From contig JAVHZZ010000004.1 in assembly GCA_036250195.1 (NCBI GenBank), forward strand, positions 319,634,128-319,698,127: a stretch of 64,000 bases of DNA, written 5' to 3'. Positions 40,634 through 51,150 of the stretch are shown here, piece after piece. The position numbers and the translations under genes are program-made. The notes under the pieces were generated by a model. It searched no databases. It saw only the letters and a list, made by a program, of their open reading frames with translations, and had not been told where the DNA came from. Positions within the stretch are counted from its first letter, which is position 1. The number at the start of each line of letters is the position of its first letter. The DNA comes from Mixophyes australis. Its lineage: Eukaryota; Chordata; Amphibia; Anura; Limnodynastidae.

Positions 40634-43600
40634 GTACCCCCCCCTTGAGGAGGGGTCAAGGGACCCCGACACCCAGGTTTTCTTGGAAATTTCATGAAGA
40701 ATTCCTTCAATTGTTTGGGAGCATGGAGTTGTCTCCGCGGAACCCAAGAGCGTTCTTCTAACCCGCGGTTCCTCCACTGTACCAAAAAGTGCACCTGTCC
40801 TTGCACTTTTTTGGAATCCAAGATTTTCTGAACACTGTACCTCTGTGGCTTGCCTGAAGACTGGGCTTGAGCTGGATAAAGAACTGGTTTTAACAGAGAA
40901 CAATGAAATGTGTTTGGAATTCTTAACGAGCCCGGAATTTTTAACCTAAATGCAACAGAGTTCACCTGCTTGATGATGGGAAACGGCCTGATGAATTTAG
41001 GGCCCAACTTCTTGCAAGGTTGCTTCAGCCTGATATTTTTTGTAGACAGCCAGACTTTCTGGCCAACCTTAAGAGAGCAGGGGGTACGGTGTCGGTCCGA
41101 ATTTTTTTTTGCAACAAGTGAGGCTTGTTTTAAAGATGAATGTACTTTCTTCCAGACAACTCTGAGATCCCTGGCAGTGGAACGGATCTCCTGAATACCA
41201 ACGGACTGGAGTGAATACAAAGAGTTAGATCTGGGGTGGAAACCATAATTGCAAAAGAACGGAGAGGTTTTCGTGGATGAGTGACAGGAGTTGTTACAGG
41301 CAAATTCTGCCCAGGGCAACAAGGAGGACCAGTTGTCATGGAACTCCGATATGTAGCATCGCAAGAACTTCTCCAAGGACTGGTTAACCCTTTCAGTCTG
41401 CCCATTTGACTGAGGGTGGTATGCAGATGATAAACTGACCTTGATTCCCAGGAGGGTACAGAATGATCTCCAGAACTGCGCTATGAACTGGGAACCCCGA
41501 TCGGAGACGATGTCTGTAGGGAGTCCATGGAGGCGGAAAATGTGTTGAATGAACAAGATTGCCAAATCTCGAGCAGTAGGAAGCCTAGTGAGTGGAATGA
41601 AATGCGCCATCTTGCTGAACCGGTCTACCACGACCCAAATGGTATTGTGTCCCGCAGAGTGTGGCAGATCGACTATAAAGTCCATGGACAGATGTGTCCA
41701 AGGTTTACCAGGGGCGGCCAACGGAACTAACTGACCTACCGGGCGAGTCCTGGGAACTTTGTTCCTGGCACAAACTTCACAGGACCGGACGTGACTCTTG
41801 ACGTCAGCAGACAGAGACGGCCACCATACAGTACGGGAAAGGATTTCCAGTGTTTTGTAGACTCCAGGATGCCCAGCAGTCCGACTGTTGTGTGCCTCAG
41901 CAAGGACTGTCTTCCTTAGATGAACTGGGACAAACAAACATCCTGCCGGAGTGTTATCAGGAGCCAACCTCTGGAACCTTTGTAAGGTACAGCTCAAATC
42001 TTGAGTTAATCCGGCATGAATCATAGACACAGGAACAATAGGCTCTGGGCAGGTGACTGGAGCATGATGTGCCAGGAAACTTCTAGACAGGGCGTCCGCT
42101 TGAATATTTTTGGAACCAGGACGATAGGTGATAATAAAGTTGAACCGAGTGAAGAACAGCGACCACCGAGCCTGTCGGGGGTTCAGACGTTTGGCTGACT
42201 GTATATACTGTAAGTTTTTATGATCCGTTATAACGGAGATCTGGTGTGCAGCGCCTTCCAACCAGTGCCGCCATTCCTCAAAGGCCCATTTAATTGCCAG
42301 CAATTCTCGGTTTCCCACGTCATAGTTGGTTTCCGCTGATGAGAACTGACGGGAAAAAAAGGCACATGGATGTAAGCGGTGGGTCTGGGGGTCTTTTTGT
42401 GACAAGACGGCCCCAGCACCAACGTCAGACGCATCTACCTCAAGAACAAACGGTACCCTAGGATCCGGATGTCTGAGAACCTGAGCAGACACAAAAGCTT
42501 TCTTCAGGGTTTTGAATGCATTTATTGCCTGTTGTGACCAAACAGTTGGATCACCTCCTTTGCGGGTCAAGGTGACGATAGGAGCCACGATATCAGCAAA
42601 GCCGCCAATAAACCTCCTGTAGTAATTGGCGAATCCCAGGAATCTCTGGACCGCCTTGAGGTTATTCGGTTGTATCCAATCCAGAATTGCTTGAACCTTG
42701 GTTGGGTCCATGGAGAAACCTTCTGAGGAGATTAGATAACCGAGGAAGGATACCTTCTGGACCTCGAACTCGCATTTCTCGAGTTTAGCGTAGAGGTGAT
42801 GTTCCCGTAATTTCTGTAGGATTTGTCTGACATGACCCTGGTGCACAGACAATGATTTTGAATATATGAGGATGTCATCTAAGTAAACAACAACAAAGTG
42901 TCCCAGGAACTCACGTAACACCTCATTAATCAAGTCCTGAAATACGGCAGGAGCATTACTAAGGCCAAACGGCATGACCAGGTATTCGTAATGGCCCGAG
43001 AGCGTGTTGAAAGCCGTCTTCCACTCATCACCTGCTCTAATACGTATGAGATTATAGGCCCCACGAAGATCAATTTTTGTGAAGATAGTGGCTCCTCTTA
43101 ATTGATCAAAAAGAACGGAGATGAGGGGAAGGGGGTAGGTGTTCTTAACCGTAATAAGGTTCAGCCCTCGATAATCGATACAGGGTCTGAGTCCACCGTC
43201 CTTCTTGGGTACAAAGAAACACCCCGCTCCTACTGGGGACTTGGATGGCCTGATGAAGCCCTTCTCCAAGTTTTCGTCAATATACTCCTGCATGGATTTG
43301 GTCTCTGGACCAGAGAGAGGATACAAGCGTCCCTTGGGTAATTTAGAGCCCGGAATGAGCTCAATGGCACAGTCAAAATTGCGGTGCGGTGGTAGTGTGT
43401 CAGCAGCCTTTTTGGAGAAAACATCCCAATAGTCATGATACTGAGAAGGGAGCTGCTCCGGAATAGACTGAATAATACGTAGAGGTAGTGTCAAGCAAGA
43501 CTGTGTACAATGGGGGCTCCACTGGACAATTTCTCCTTTTGCCCAATCCATGACGGGGTTATGGCAGAATAGCCAAGGGTGGCCCAGAATTAAAGGAACC

Positions 43601-43713
43601 GAAGGACATTCGATAAGACGTAAGACTATGGATTCCGAATGGAGAGCGCCAATGTTCAACTGTAATGGTGGGGTCTCCCAAGTAATCTTGCCGGCCTGGC
43701 AACGGACTACCAT
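40426..43713 (-). pseudogene. Element B pol, main part (RT to chromodomain)
   Basis: 1095-residue open frame beginning just after the frame-breaking base. It keeps TKIDLRGAYN, VVYLDDILIYS, LEVDASDVGAGA, ITDHKN, the HHCC finger, the SMDFI / VSDRG / NGQTERVN triad and the chromodomain. It differs from element A at only a handful of residues (for example a PHSAGH for PPSAGH change in the integrase). Cut off from protease and gag by the insertion at about 43693, it could not be made as part of the normal polyprotein. Confidence 0.9.
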
Positions 43714-43999
43714 CTAAGCCACATACCGTAATGGCAGATTGGAGTTTAATCCGCGGAATACCAGCAGAGCGGGCAAACTCGATGTCAAGGAAGTTGCCAG
43801 CAGCTCCACTGTCAATGAAGGCTGATAGTTTCGTAGAACGAGCACTGAACGTGAGCTGTGCAGGGACCAATAGTGCATTTTTCTGGGAGACAATTTGTAG
43901 ACCTAAGTGAACTCTCCCCTCGTTCCTTAGGCATGCTCGTTTCCCGACTTGTTTGGGCAAGAACGGGAGAAGTGGCCTCTTGCGCCACAATATAAACAT
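43559..43999 (-). pseudogene. Element B protease segment ending at a 1-nt insertion
   Basis: Same start as pol of element A and the same protease site FIDSGAAGNFLD, then DGSPLPG. Where A reads CTTGCCGCCTGG (plus strand), B reads CTTGCCGGCCTGG at about 43688-43700. The extra base moves the reading frame, so protease is truncated after about 100 residues and followed by unrelated residues. Confidence 0.9.
43892..43945 (-). promoter_or_regulatory. -1 frameshift signal of element B
   Basis: GGGAAAC at 43945-43939 on the minus strand, with the same spacer and CCTAAG/CTTAGG stem as in element A. Confidence 0.8.
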
Positions 44000-44781
44000 A
44001 AGCCTTGTGACCGTCTCCTGTCTCTCTCCTCAGAGGAAAGACGGTATGCTCCCAATTGCATTGGTTCCTCACCATCCTGGGAGATAGGAACGAAGGCGGA
44101 TGGAGGTGATGACGTTTCCTTTTCAGTTTTCCGCTCTTTATATCTCCTGTCAATTTTAATGGAGAGGTGCATCAGATCCTCCAGAGAGCTAGGAGACGGG
44201 TATTGCACCAGCGAATCTTTAATCTGTTCAGATAGGCCGACACGGAACTGACTACGTAAGGCAGGGTCGTTCCATCCACTGTCAGGTGACCATCTACGGA
44301 ATTCCGCGCAGTATTCTTCTGCCGACCGTCTGCCTTGTTTCAAGGACCGTAGGTGAGCTTCCGCGGAGGCCACTCGATCCTGGTCATCATACAGTAAACC
44401 CAATGCCTCAAAGAAGGAGTCTACGGACTGCATGGCCGGACTGGTCTGTGGCAAAGAAAACGCCCAGGACTGGGGGTCACCCTGTAGAAGGGAAATAATA
44501 ATCCCAACTCGTTGCTGCTCTGAACCGGAGGAGCGGGGTCTCATCCGAAAATAGAGCTTGCAGCTCTCCCTGAAGTTCCGAAACAAGGTTCTATTTCCGG
44601 AGAACCGATCCGGTAAATTCATTTTGGGCTCACAGATGGGATCTGGAGGAGATTGTGAAGCTTTTGTGGCTTCTTCTTGAACAGACATACGCTCAGCCAA
44701 TCCCTGCATCATCTGATACAAAGACTCAACATGGCCTGCTAGGGTTTGTGCCGGAGACGGTGTGGATCCACTTGCATCCAT
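43927..44781 (-). CDS. Element B gag
   Basis: 284 residues with the same length, capsid-like domain and CLYCGARGHFSRSC knuckle as gag of element A. Visible differences are few, for example S-to-P at residue 8 and P-to-Q in LLYDDQDRV. The start lies 34 nt after the LTR. The frame is intact and ends on the slippery site GGGAAAC (43945-43939). Gag alone could still be made, and could in principle package transcripts of other family members. Confidence 0.9.
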   Translation of the reverse strand: MDASGSTPSPAQTLAGHVESLYQMMQGLAERMSVQEEATKASQSPPDPICEPKMNLPDRFSGNRTLFRNFRESCKLYFRMRPRSSGSEQQRVGIIISLLQGDPQSWAFSLPQTSPAMQSVDSFFEALGLLYDDQDRVASAEAHLRSLKQGRRSAEEYCAEFRRWSPDSGWNDPALRSQFRVGLSEQIKDSLVQYPSPSSLEDLMHLSIKIDRRYKERKTEKETSSPPSAFVPISQDGEEPMQLGAYRLSSEERDRRRSQGLCLYCGARGHFSRSCPNKSGNEHA

Positions 44782-44804
44782 CCTAATCTTGTCTCCGTGA
44801 GTGG

Positions 44805-44814
44805 GCCGGTTATA
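44805..44814 (-). other. Element B primer-binding site, self-priming type
   Basis: Minus-strand TATAACCGGC, one base from the LTR edge (44816). The LTR decamer at 45210-45201 reads GCCGGTTATA on the same strand, a perfect 10-nt complement, extended by a possible G-U pair. Confidence 0.7.
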
Positions 44815-44815
44815 A

Positions 44816-45573
44816 TGTTAGGAACCCCTCCAGCCGGCACAACACAACCCGGAGTCTACTCTGCCAGTCAGGTGTTCACTGGAGCCCCTGATGGTGGGGA
44901 CAGACTGGGCTGCAGACTGACAGAGGGTCGTGAAGTGTGTACCGGCTGGGGAGAACCCAGGCAAGAAGAGTCAGGTCCACGCAGAGGTCAAAGGCCGGCA
45001 GCAGGTAACAGTAATGATGAACAAGCTGAGGTCAGAGGTCACAGGCAAAGTAGCAGAACGGGTAAACAAGCCAAGGATCAGGGTCACAGGAAACACAAGC
45101 GAAGTCCAATACGAAGCCAAGGGTCATACACGGGAAGTCAAACGTAGATACAGGATACAGGGACTGGAACAAGCAGGTCAGCAGACTGGAGCACAGAAGC
45201 TATAACCGGCAATGAGGCAGCAGACCTCATTGCCTTAAGTACAGACACAGACCAATCAGCAGTTGAACACACTCCTGCAGGCTAATTTACTAGTATCCAG
45301 CAGGGCCAATCAGGGCTTGCCCCTGACCTACACAGTAGCAGGCTAATGCCTGTTAATAAGCCTAATCAGCCCACAGGCTGCCTGCTATGCGCATGCGCCC
45401 GGCTACCAGCACCGCCGGGACGCAGCGCTAGTGTACTAGCGTCTGGCCGTTGCCCTGGTAACGGCAGGACAGGAAGAGGAAATGACGTCCCGGTCGTCAA
45501 GGTGACGGCCGGGACGCTGGGGCGCATGAGAAGCGAGCCGCGGCAGCTGTGAGTACCGCCGCGGCTCGTGACA
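44816..45573 (-). repeat. Element B 5' LTR with promoter
   Basis: NRF1-like motif 45388-45399, TATA-like TACTTAA 45241-45235, predicted RNA start about 45210. Differs from the 3' LTR at two positions that I can see (CAGTAGCAGG for CAGTTGCAGG; CGGCAGCTG for CGGCGGCTG). Confidence 0.9.
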
Positions 45574-46409
45574 TAATCTTATTCAAATTTTCCTCTGATG
45601 AAACCGCCAATCACAGTTAAGGTGGCGGACAAACAACTCAGGAGTTGAGGACACTGACACGTTGACACATCGTTTGGTGCCTGTTATATTTTCTGCTGAT
45701 GCGGTCACACCTTTTGGCTCTTACAGCAGTGATTAAGCACATGGTGATGTTATATATCTGTATGCTTTCCGGAGTGACAGTCTGAAGTTACAATTATTGT
45801 CTTGCTGAATTGGAGACTGACTGCTGATTCCATCTTGCGGTGTGTGCCTGTTCCTTCACATGTGGAGGATGTCCACATCTAAGTATCTGGGACTGTCTCT
45901 ATATAACGCAAGATTGGGAAGTTTGTAATTCTTGCCATCATTCAAAACATCATTATGTTGATATAACAGCTGTTTTTACCAACCAAGTTTCCTGATTCTA
46001 ATATTTTCCAACTTGCGTGTTGTGTAGTAATTGGCCACAAAAGGTCATAAAAGTGGATAACAACTTAACATCAAAGTCATAAAAGGAGCATTTAAATCTA
46101 ATTTTTAGGAACACCATCTATATTGTGAACACCATTGTATGCTTTGACTGAACAAACGCTTTGGGACATTTATTTGTTTTATTGCCATATAATTTTTGTG
46201 TCAGTCAAGGTCAGTGTCTTGTGTGTTTTTATATATTTCAAATAAATATGTAATACTGTTCTGCATATCAGCACATTCATCAATTTTTCTTTGTATGCTA
46301 TTGTTATGTATACGTTTCAGCACCCTGTTTTTGATACTAGCAGATTGTTTAGCCACTGTTTATGGTTTTATTTTATTTTATTAGCCACTGGTTTTGTATA
46401 TTATTTCTT
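45574..46409 (+). other. Probable Penelope-like element 3' region
   Basis: Non-coding, ending at the 14-bp duplication (46410-46423). CTGATGA at 45594 followed by a CCGCC/GGCGG stem and ACAAAC loosely recalls the hammerhead ribozyme carried by many Penelope elements, but the GAAA core is altered. The assignment rests mainly on position. Confidence 0.35.
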
Positions 46410-46423
46410 ATTGGTATTAAGGG
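46410..46423 (+). repeat. Right copy of 14-bp duplication ATTGGTATTAAGGG
   Basis: Identical to 14507-14520; both are the same point in the Tc1 coding sequence. Confidence 0.75.
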
Positions 46424-46546
46424 GCATAATGTGTGACAAGAAAAAAAATCCCCACACCAAACCACCACCACAGGCCTGCACTTTTCATACAAGGCAGGAT
46501 GGATCCATGGATTCATGTTGTTTACACCACATTCTGACCCTACCAT

Positions 46547-46842
46547 CAGAACTGTCTTAAGGCATGGCACTGTGGGCAGTTGCCCGGGGCCCTCACGAGC
46601 ATAGGGGCCCCAAAGACTTGCAAACTTTTCAGTATATTATTCCGGGAGATTTATTCAGAGCCTTCAAACTCTCCTGATTAAAATGTTTAGGTGGACTAAT
46701 CAGTATCAGCTGTTATCTGTACGTGTGATCTTGCTGTTGCAAATATATATCTTTACATTTTACTCTTGTGAGTGGTTGTGTAGGTAAGGCCCCAGTGCAC
46801 TGCTTTGCCCGGGGGCCTATAATGCCATTAAGACGACCCTGC
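46547..46842. mobile_element. hAT-type MITE (CAGGGCC family), TSD CCTACCAT
   Basis: Ends CAGAACTGTCTTAAGGCAT and, reversed, CAGGGTCGTCTTAATGGCAT. CCTACCAT is exact at 46539-46546 and 46843-46850. It contains GTGCACTGCTTTGCCCGGGG, shared with the copies at 48169, 49367 and 63594. Inserted in the Tc1 transposase. Confidence 0.85.
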
Positions 46843-46942
46843 CTACCATCTGCATTTGGCAGCAGAAATCGAGATTCGTCTGAACAGGCAATTTTTCCCC
46901 AAGCTTCCATTGTCCAGTTTTAGTGAACCTGAGCCCATTGTT

Positions 46943-48169
46943 GGGCAACTGACCGAGGGCCCTCGGGCAAGGGGGTCCCATAGGCAGGGCTCTGACGTAA
47001 GCGCTGAAAAAAAACAAACAACTTACGCATTGGCAATCCGGCTCCCTCCCTCTTCCCGGCATTTTCTGTGACGAGCACAGCACGGAGTAGCCACGACGTG
47101 ACGGACAAGCGAGGAAGAAAGAAAACAGAAAAGAAGAAAAATGAAGAGAAGAAGGCGATAGAAAGGTAAGTGAAGGGGGACAAATAAAAGAATAATGGAG
47201 GGCACAGGCACAATATCTAATACAGGAGTAGGGGGGGGAGACCAGAGGTGTGTGATGAAGGGGACAAATAGAAGAATAATGGAGGGCACAGTGTGTGAAA
47301 TTGGGGAGACATGAAGGGAGACAAAAGCAGCTTATGTGGTTGTAAGGGGCATATGGACAGGCCCGGTGCTCCCATTAGGCAAGGTTAGGCAATTGCCTAG
47401 GGCGCCGGGCTCTGGAGGGCGCCTGGAGGACGCCCTCCAGAATGAAAATTACTTTAAAACTGTGCGGCGACCGCACAGCATTCAGATGCACGGGGGAGGG
47501 GGGAAAAGGCTATTGCTCACCACCGCCGCCTCTCTGCTCCGTCTCCTCCCCTCCACTCACTAGTGTCAGTGAGTGGAGGGGAGGAGACGGAGCAGAGAGG
47601 CGGCGGTGGTGAGGTAAGGAAAGACGGGATGAGGAGGGAGGAGGGAGGAGGGAGCTGATTTTTTCAAAATGCCTAGGGCGCCATGGACCCTAGCACCGGC
47701 CCTGCATATGGAGAGATCTGATGGGCATGCGAGGGGTATTTAGTTAGGTTTGATGGCATGTGGAGTGGTGTTACAGGTATGTTGGCCATTTATAACTTTT
47801 TTTTAACCCTTACTTCAACAGTTCCCTCCACGGCGATTGTGAAGTACTGTGAAGAGACTATATGTAGCTCTTTGAAACCTTCTGCCCTAGATACAGTAGC
47901 AAGGATAAAATTGTACTGATTTGGTGATTATTGTGAACATTTTAGCATTGTTGGATATTTTCTTTTTCACTTGGCAAGATATTGTAAAAATTTTTATGTG
48001 GATGCATCTCTATAGTACAGCATGTTTTTTTAATATTTAAATACTGACTTTTTTGCAGGTATATATTTTATAGATAATTTTCATTTTTATTCCTGTGAGT
48101 GGTTGTATATGTAGGGGCCCCAGTGCACTGCTTTGCTCGGGGGCCCATAATGTTGTTAAGATGGCCCTG
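46943..48169. mobile_element. hAT-type element (CAGGGCC family), left end deleted
   Basis: The left part has GGGCAAGGGGGTCCCATAGG, like the copy at 49367; the right end is GTTGTTAAGATGGCCCTG. Tc1 sequence resumes with GACAGGAGTGG. The left terminus and some Tc1 sequence are missing, so no duplication remains. It contains another hAT MITE. Confidence 0.6.
47358..47704. mobile_element. hAT-type MITE with TSD CATATGGA and 46-bp perfect hairpin
   Basis: Ends CAGGCCCGGTGCTCCCATTA and, reversed, CAGGGCCGGTGCTAGGGTCC. CATATGGA is exact at 47350-47357 and 47705-47712. Arms 47516-47561 and 47568-47613 are perfect reverse complements with a 6-nt loop. Confidence 0.9.
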
Positions 48170-48639
48170 GACAGGAGTGGAACCGGGTGTAATATTCTGC
48201 TGCTGTAGCCCATCCATTTCAAGGTTTGACATGCTGTGCCTTCAGAGATGCTCTTCTGCATACCACTGTTGCAGCGCATGGTTGAGTTACTGTTGACTTC
48301 CTGTCGGCTTAAACCAATTTCGCCATTCTCATCTGACTACTATCATTAACAAGGACATTTTTGCTCTCATTGGATGTTTTTTTGTTTTGGGCTCTATTCT
48401 CTACAAACTGTAGAGACTGTTGTGCATGAAAATACCAGGAGATCAGCAGTTTCTAAGTTACTCAAACCAACCTGTCTGGCACATCACATTTCTTTCTCAT
48501 TCTGATGATTGGTCCGAACAACAACTGAACCTCTTGACCATGCCATCATGCCTTTATGCACTGAGTTGCTGTCACATTCTTGGCTGATAGATATTTGCAA
48601 TAATAAGCAGGTGAATAGGTTTACCTAATAAAGTGGCCA

Positions 48640-48640
<1 letters not shown>

Positions 48641-48699
<59 letters not shown>
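48641..48699. repeat. (TA)n microsatellite
   Basis: Uninterrupted TA dinucleotides next to the Tc1 end; Tc1 elements target TA. Confidence 0.9.
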
Positions 48700-48701
<2 letters not shown>

Positions 48702-48770
48702 GGCAGCAGGGACTGATGTGAGTGAGTTCTCTGTACAGCGCTGCAGAAATAACTATATGATTATGATTTC
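48700..48770 (+). mobile_element. V-SINE 3' fragment
   Basis: GGGCAGCAGGGACTGATGTG and GAGTTCTCTGTACAGCGCTG match the SINE tail at 60640-60690. Confidence 0.7.
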
Positions 48771-49366
48771 ACATTGATATACCTTTGTTCAATCTGTTAA
48801 ATCATAAACATATAAACATATAAATTAAAAAGTAATTTTACATTTAATGTGCAGCAGAAATAGGCTATGTTTATGTTTATGTTTGTACCTGCAGAGGTTG
48901 TGTTGCTTCTTTTAATTTAGACATAACAGTGCAATTTTACCATGGGTAAAACTTTTGCATACAATCATATTTTTGTTAAGGTCTAAACATATAGGGCCTC
49001 TAAGACGTACATGAAACAGCAGGAGTGGCAGTGTGCCACAGCTTGGTAGGGTTTTACGAGTGGCATGCAAACCCAGTTGCGTCCCACTTGTAAGCTGCGA
49101 CCAGTTCCCACAACTAGCTAGCTACTTGCGCCACCTAATTCCTGCCGCACTTTTTCTGTCTTTTTTGACCTGTGTTCTGCCTGCGTCTTGATCCGACTAG
49201 GGTAGTTTTGCGGGTAGACGCCCATAGTATCTAAATTATTCATGGTCACGCCTACATAGCTCCGTGTTCCGCCCTTTCCCTCGTACTGAGACGCAAGCTG
49301 TCGCAAGTGTGCACTGTGTCTGAAAAGCAGATGGAATTGCAGAGAACTGTTGCTTACTGCGCATGC

Positions 49367-49658
49367 CAGGGCCATCTTTTCCATTGGGCACAATGGGCAG
49401 CTGCCCGGGGGCCCCACGGGCAAGGGGGCCCCATAGGCACGGCTCTTAATGAGAATAAATAATCCTGCAAAAGAAAAAAACCTGCAAAAAAAAACCTACA
49501 AGGGTCACTGAGCAAGTACATCTATTTATCTCTATCTATCTACATCTATATCTATATCTGTATCTGTATACATCTATATATCTATATCTATATCTATATC
49601 TAGGGGCCCCGGTGCACTGCTTTGCCCGGGGGCCCATAATGTTGTTAAGATGGCCCTG
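49367..49658. mobile_element. hAT-type MITE (CAGGGCC family), TSD GCGCATGC
   Basis: Ends CAGGGCCATCTTTT and, reversed, CAGGGCCATCTTAA. GCGCATGC is exact at 49359-49366 and 49659-49666. The interior has a TATC/CTATAT-rich microsatellite (49520-49600). Confidence 0.9.
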
Positions 49659-49666
49659 GCGCATGC

Positions 49667-51084
49667 CCGTCAGTGGAAATGAGCAGGATGCGCCTGAAAC
49701 TGACTTTTCTTCCGACTCTAAATGAGGCCCATAATCAAAACGTTTCTTCTTCAATAACATATTTTTTGCTCATATATTTTCTCAATAAATTCAACAGAGA
49801 ATAATTCACGTGTAGAAGCAAGCCACAATCATTTAGATAACAGTAATGTTTAAATCACTTTAAGAAGATTTCACCCCGATTGCAGAGATTACCGTAAAAA
49901 AAAATTAGCTCTGGGGTTAGTAATACAAACGATAGGGTATACTGATTAAATAATGCTCAGGCTGAAGGGGGAAAACACTGATAAAAGAACACTTAGAAAA
50001 ACAAAGTCTACAGCCTTGCAATCAACAAAAAACACTCAGACAGTAATTTGGTGAGAATTTGAAGGCTATCTAATGTCTGCTAAATAACCTATAAGACATC
50101 ACATTTGTGTGCTTGGCTCAAGAAAAGTTAATTGTCTTCTAAATGCTGAGATTCAGTTCAAGGCTTTGTTTACTGAAGTGAAAAAAAAAGACTACCATAA
50201 GCTAGACAGCCCCGGGCTTGAAACTTGATTTTTTTTTTCAAAACTAGAAGATTGAATTTCAGTTTGCAGGATTAGGAAGAAGTCCTTTTTTTAGAGGGTT
50301 ATTCCTTGGAAAAAAAGCAAAGGAAAAGCAGCTGGGAGGGATTAGAATGAATTGGCGTCTGCACATTCAAACTGATTCAGTTTTATACTTACAAGACATT
50401 GTATCTCAAGCTTCCTGGATAACATTCAAAGCAAATAGCAATTCATTTTTTTTACCATTTGGGAAAGTTATCTTTTTGAAAAAAAATGGTCTATACTCAA
50501 TTTAATAATTATGAAAAAAATATGACAAACACTAGCATACATGAGGACCACGGTGTAATATAAGATACAGGTTTGTTATAATATATGTATTTGTTAAATA
50601 CAATTTAAAATCAAGGTCACAACCCCACATGTTCTACTGTTCTTCTTTTTGGAAGGTGAAAACATTTTCACATGAGCTGCCAAGGTCTTAATAACTCATC
50701 TGTGTTGGTGGATATTTTTCAATAGCATATGGCTGTTAGCCATTTTGGATGTGATTTAGATTTGAACATAAATCCATTTGCGCATTTGTAAAAATGTGGC
50801 ATGTGTAATATTTGTATGTACACAACTTATGCTCATATATTGAATTGAGTGTATCTTATGCTGTGCTCACTTGCACTTGGAGAGAGCAGTCAGGGATGTT
50901 CATGTGTAAGTTCAGTACAGTAGGGGTGTGAAAATGCAAGTCAATCAATCCCCTTAGAGATACGTCTTCTGTTAACTCACACAAATCTGTAAGAAAAACC
51001 TTCCAAGAGATGTATTTTTGTGAGTCTCGTAGGCTTAGTGTTAGTTTCCAAATTGATGATGATGATGACAGCTACATCATCTAT
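49667..51084. other. Unassigned, apparently single-copy AT-rich sequence
   Basis: No repeat or coding motif recognised. Homopolymer A/T runs are frequent. Long stretches without decayed repeats (about 50100-50480) could include conserved non-coding DNA, but that cannot be judged from one sequence. Confidence 0.4.
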
Positions 51085-51150
51085 ATCATCATCATCAACA
51101 TTTATTTATTTAGCGCCAGCAAATTCCGTAGCGCTTTACAATCTATATGC
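51085..51150 (-). mobile_element. L2-group LINE 3' tail fragment
   Basis: ATCATCATCAACATTTATTT, AGCGCCAGCAAATTCCGTAG and CGCTTTACAATC match the LINE tail at 21518. Confidence 0.7.

Larger units (their letters stand above)
39876..45573 (-). mobile_element. Element B, sister copy of element A
   Basis: TAATC is at 39871-39875 and 45574-45578, an exact 5-bp TSD. Both LTRs are 758 bp and I count two differences between them, so the insertion is young. The internal region (40634-44815, 4182 bp) is one base longer than that of element A, and this extra base breaks pol. Confidence 0.95.
14521..46409 (+). mobile_element. Penelope-like element, 5'-truncated, heavily invaded
   Basis: Coding remnants of a Penelope-like RT and GIY-YIG endonuclease lie at 14556-14927 and 20649-21460. 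The block is bounded by the 14-bp repeat at 14507-14520 and 46410-46423. Most of its length is later insertions: Gypsy-1, an L2-group LINE, an L1-like LINE, a candidate solo LTR, element B, MITEs and a SINE. The Penelope-derived remainder is inferred to be about 14521-14927, 20649-21517, parts of 33176-33750, 38627-39120, 39839-39875 and 45574-46409. The right-hand parts are assigned by nesting rather than by protein similarity. Confidence 0.55.
46410..48640 (-). pseudogene. Tc1-like transposase, N-terminal and middle part, with 5' terminal repeat
   Basis: From the right end on the minus strand: terminal CACTGGCCACTTTATTAGGT, then broken frames with a DNA-binding-domain region (about 48470-48300), MQKSISEGTACQTLKWMGYS (48260-48200), then SDESRFLLPNADGR (about 46885-46845, first catalytic aspartate region) and MNPWIHPALYEKCRP with VVVWCGDFFSCHTL (46520-46430). 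These follow vertebrate Tc1 transposase order. The sequence stops at the 14-bp duplication and its C-terminus is at 14165-14520. Three hAT MITEs interrupt it. Confidence 0.75.
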
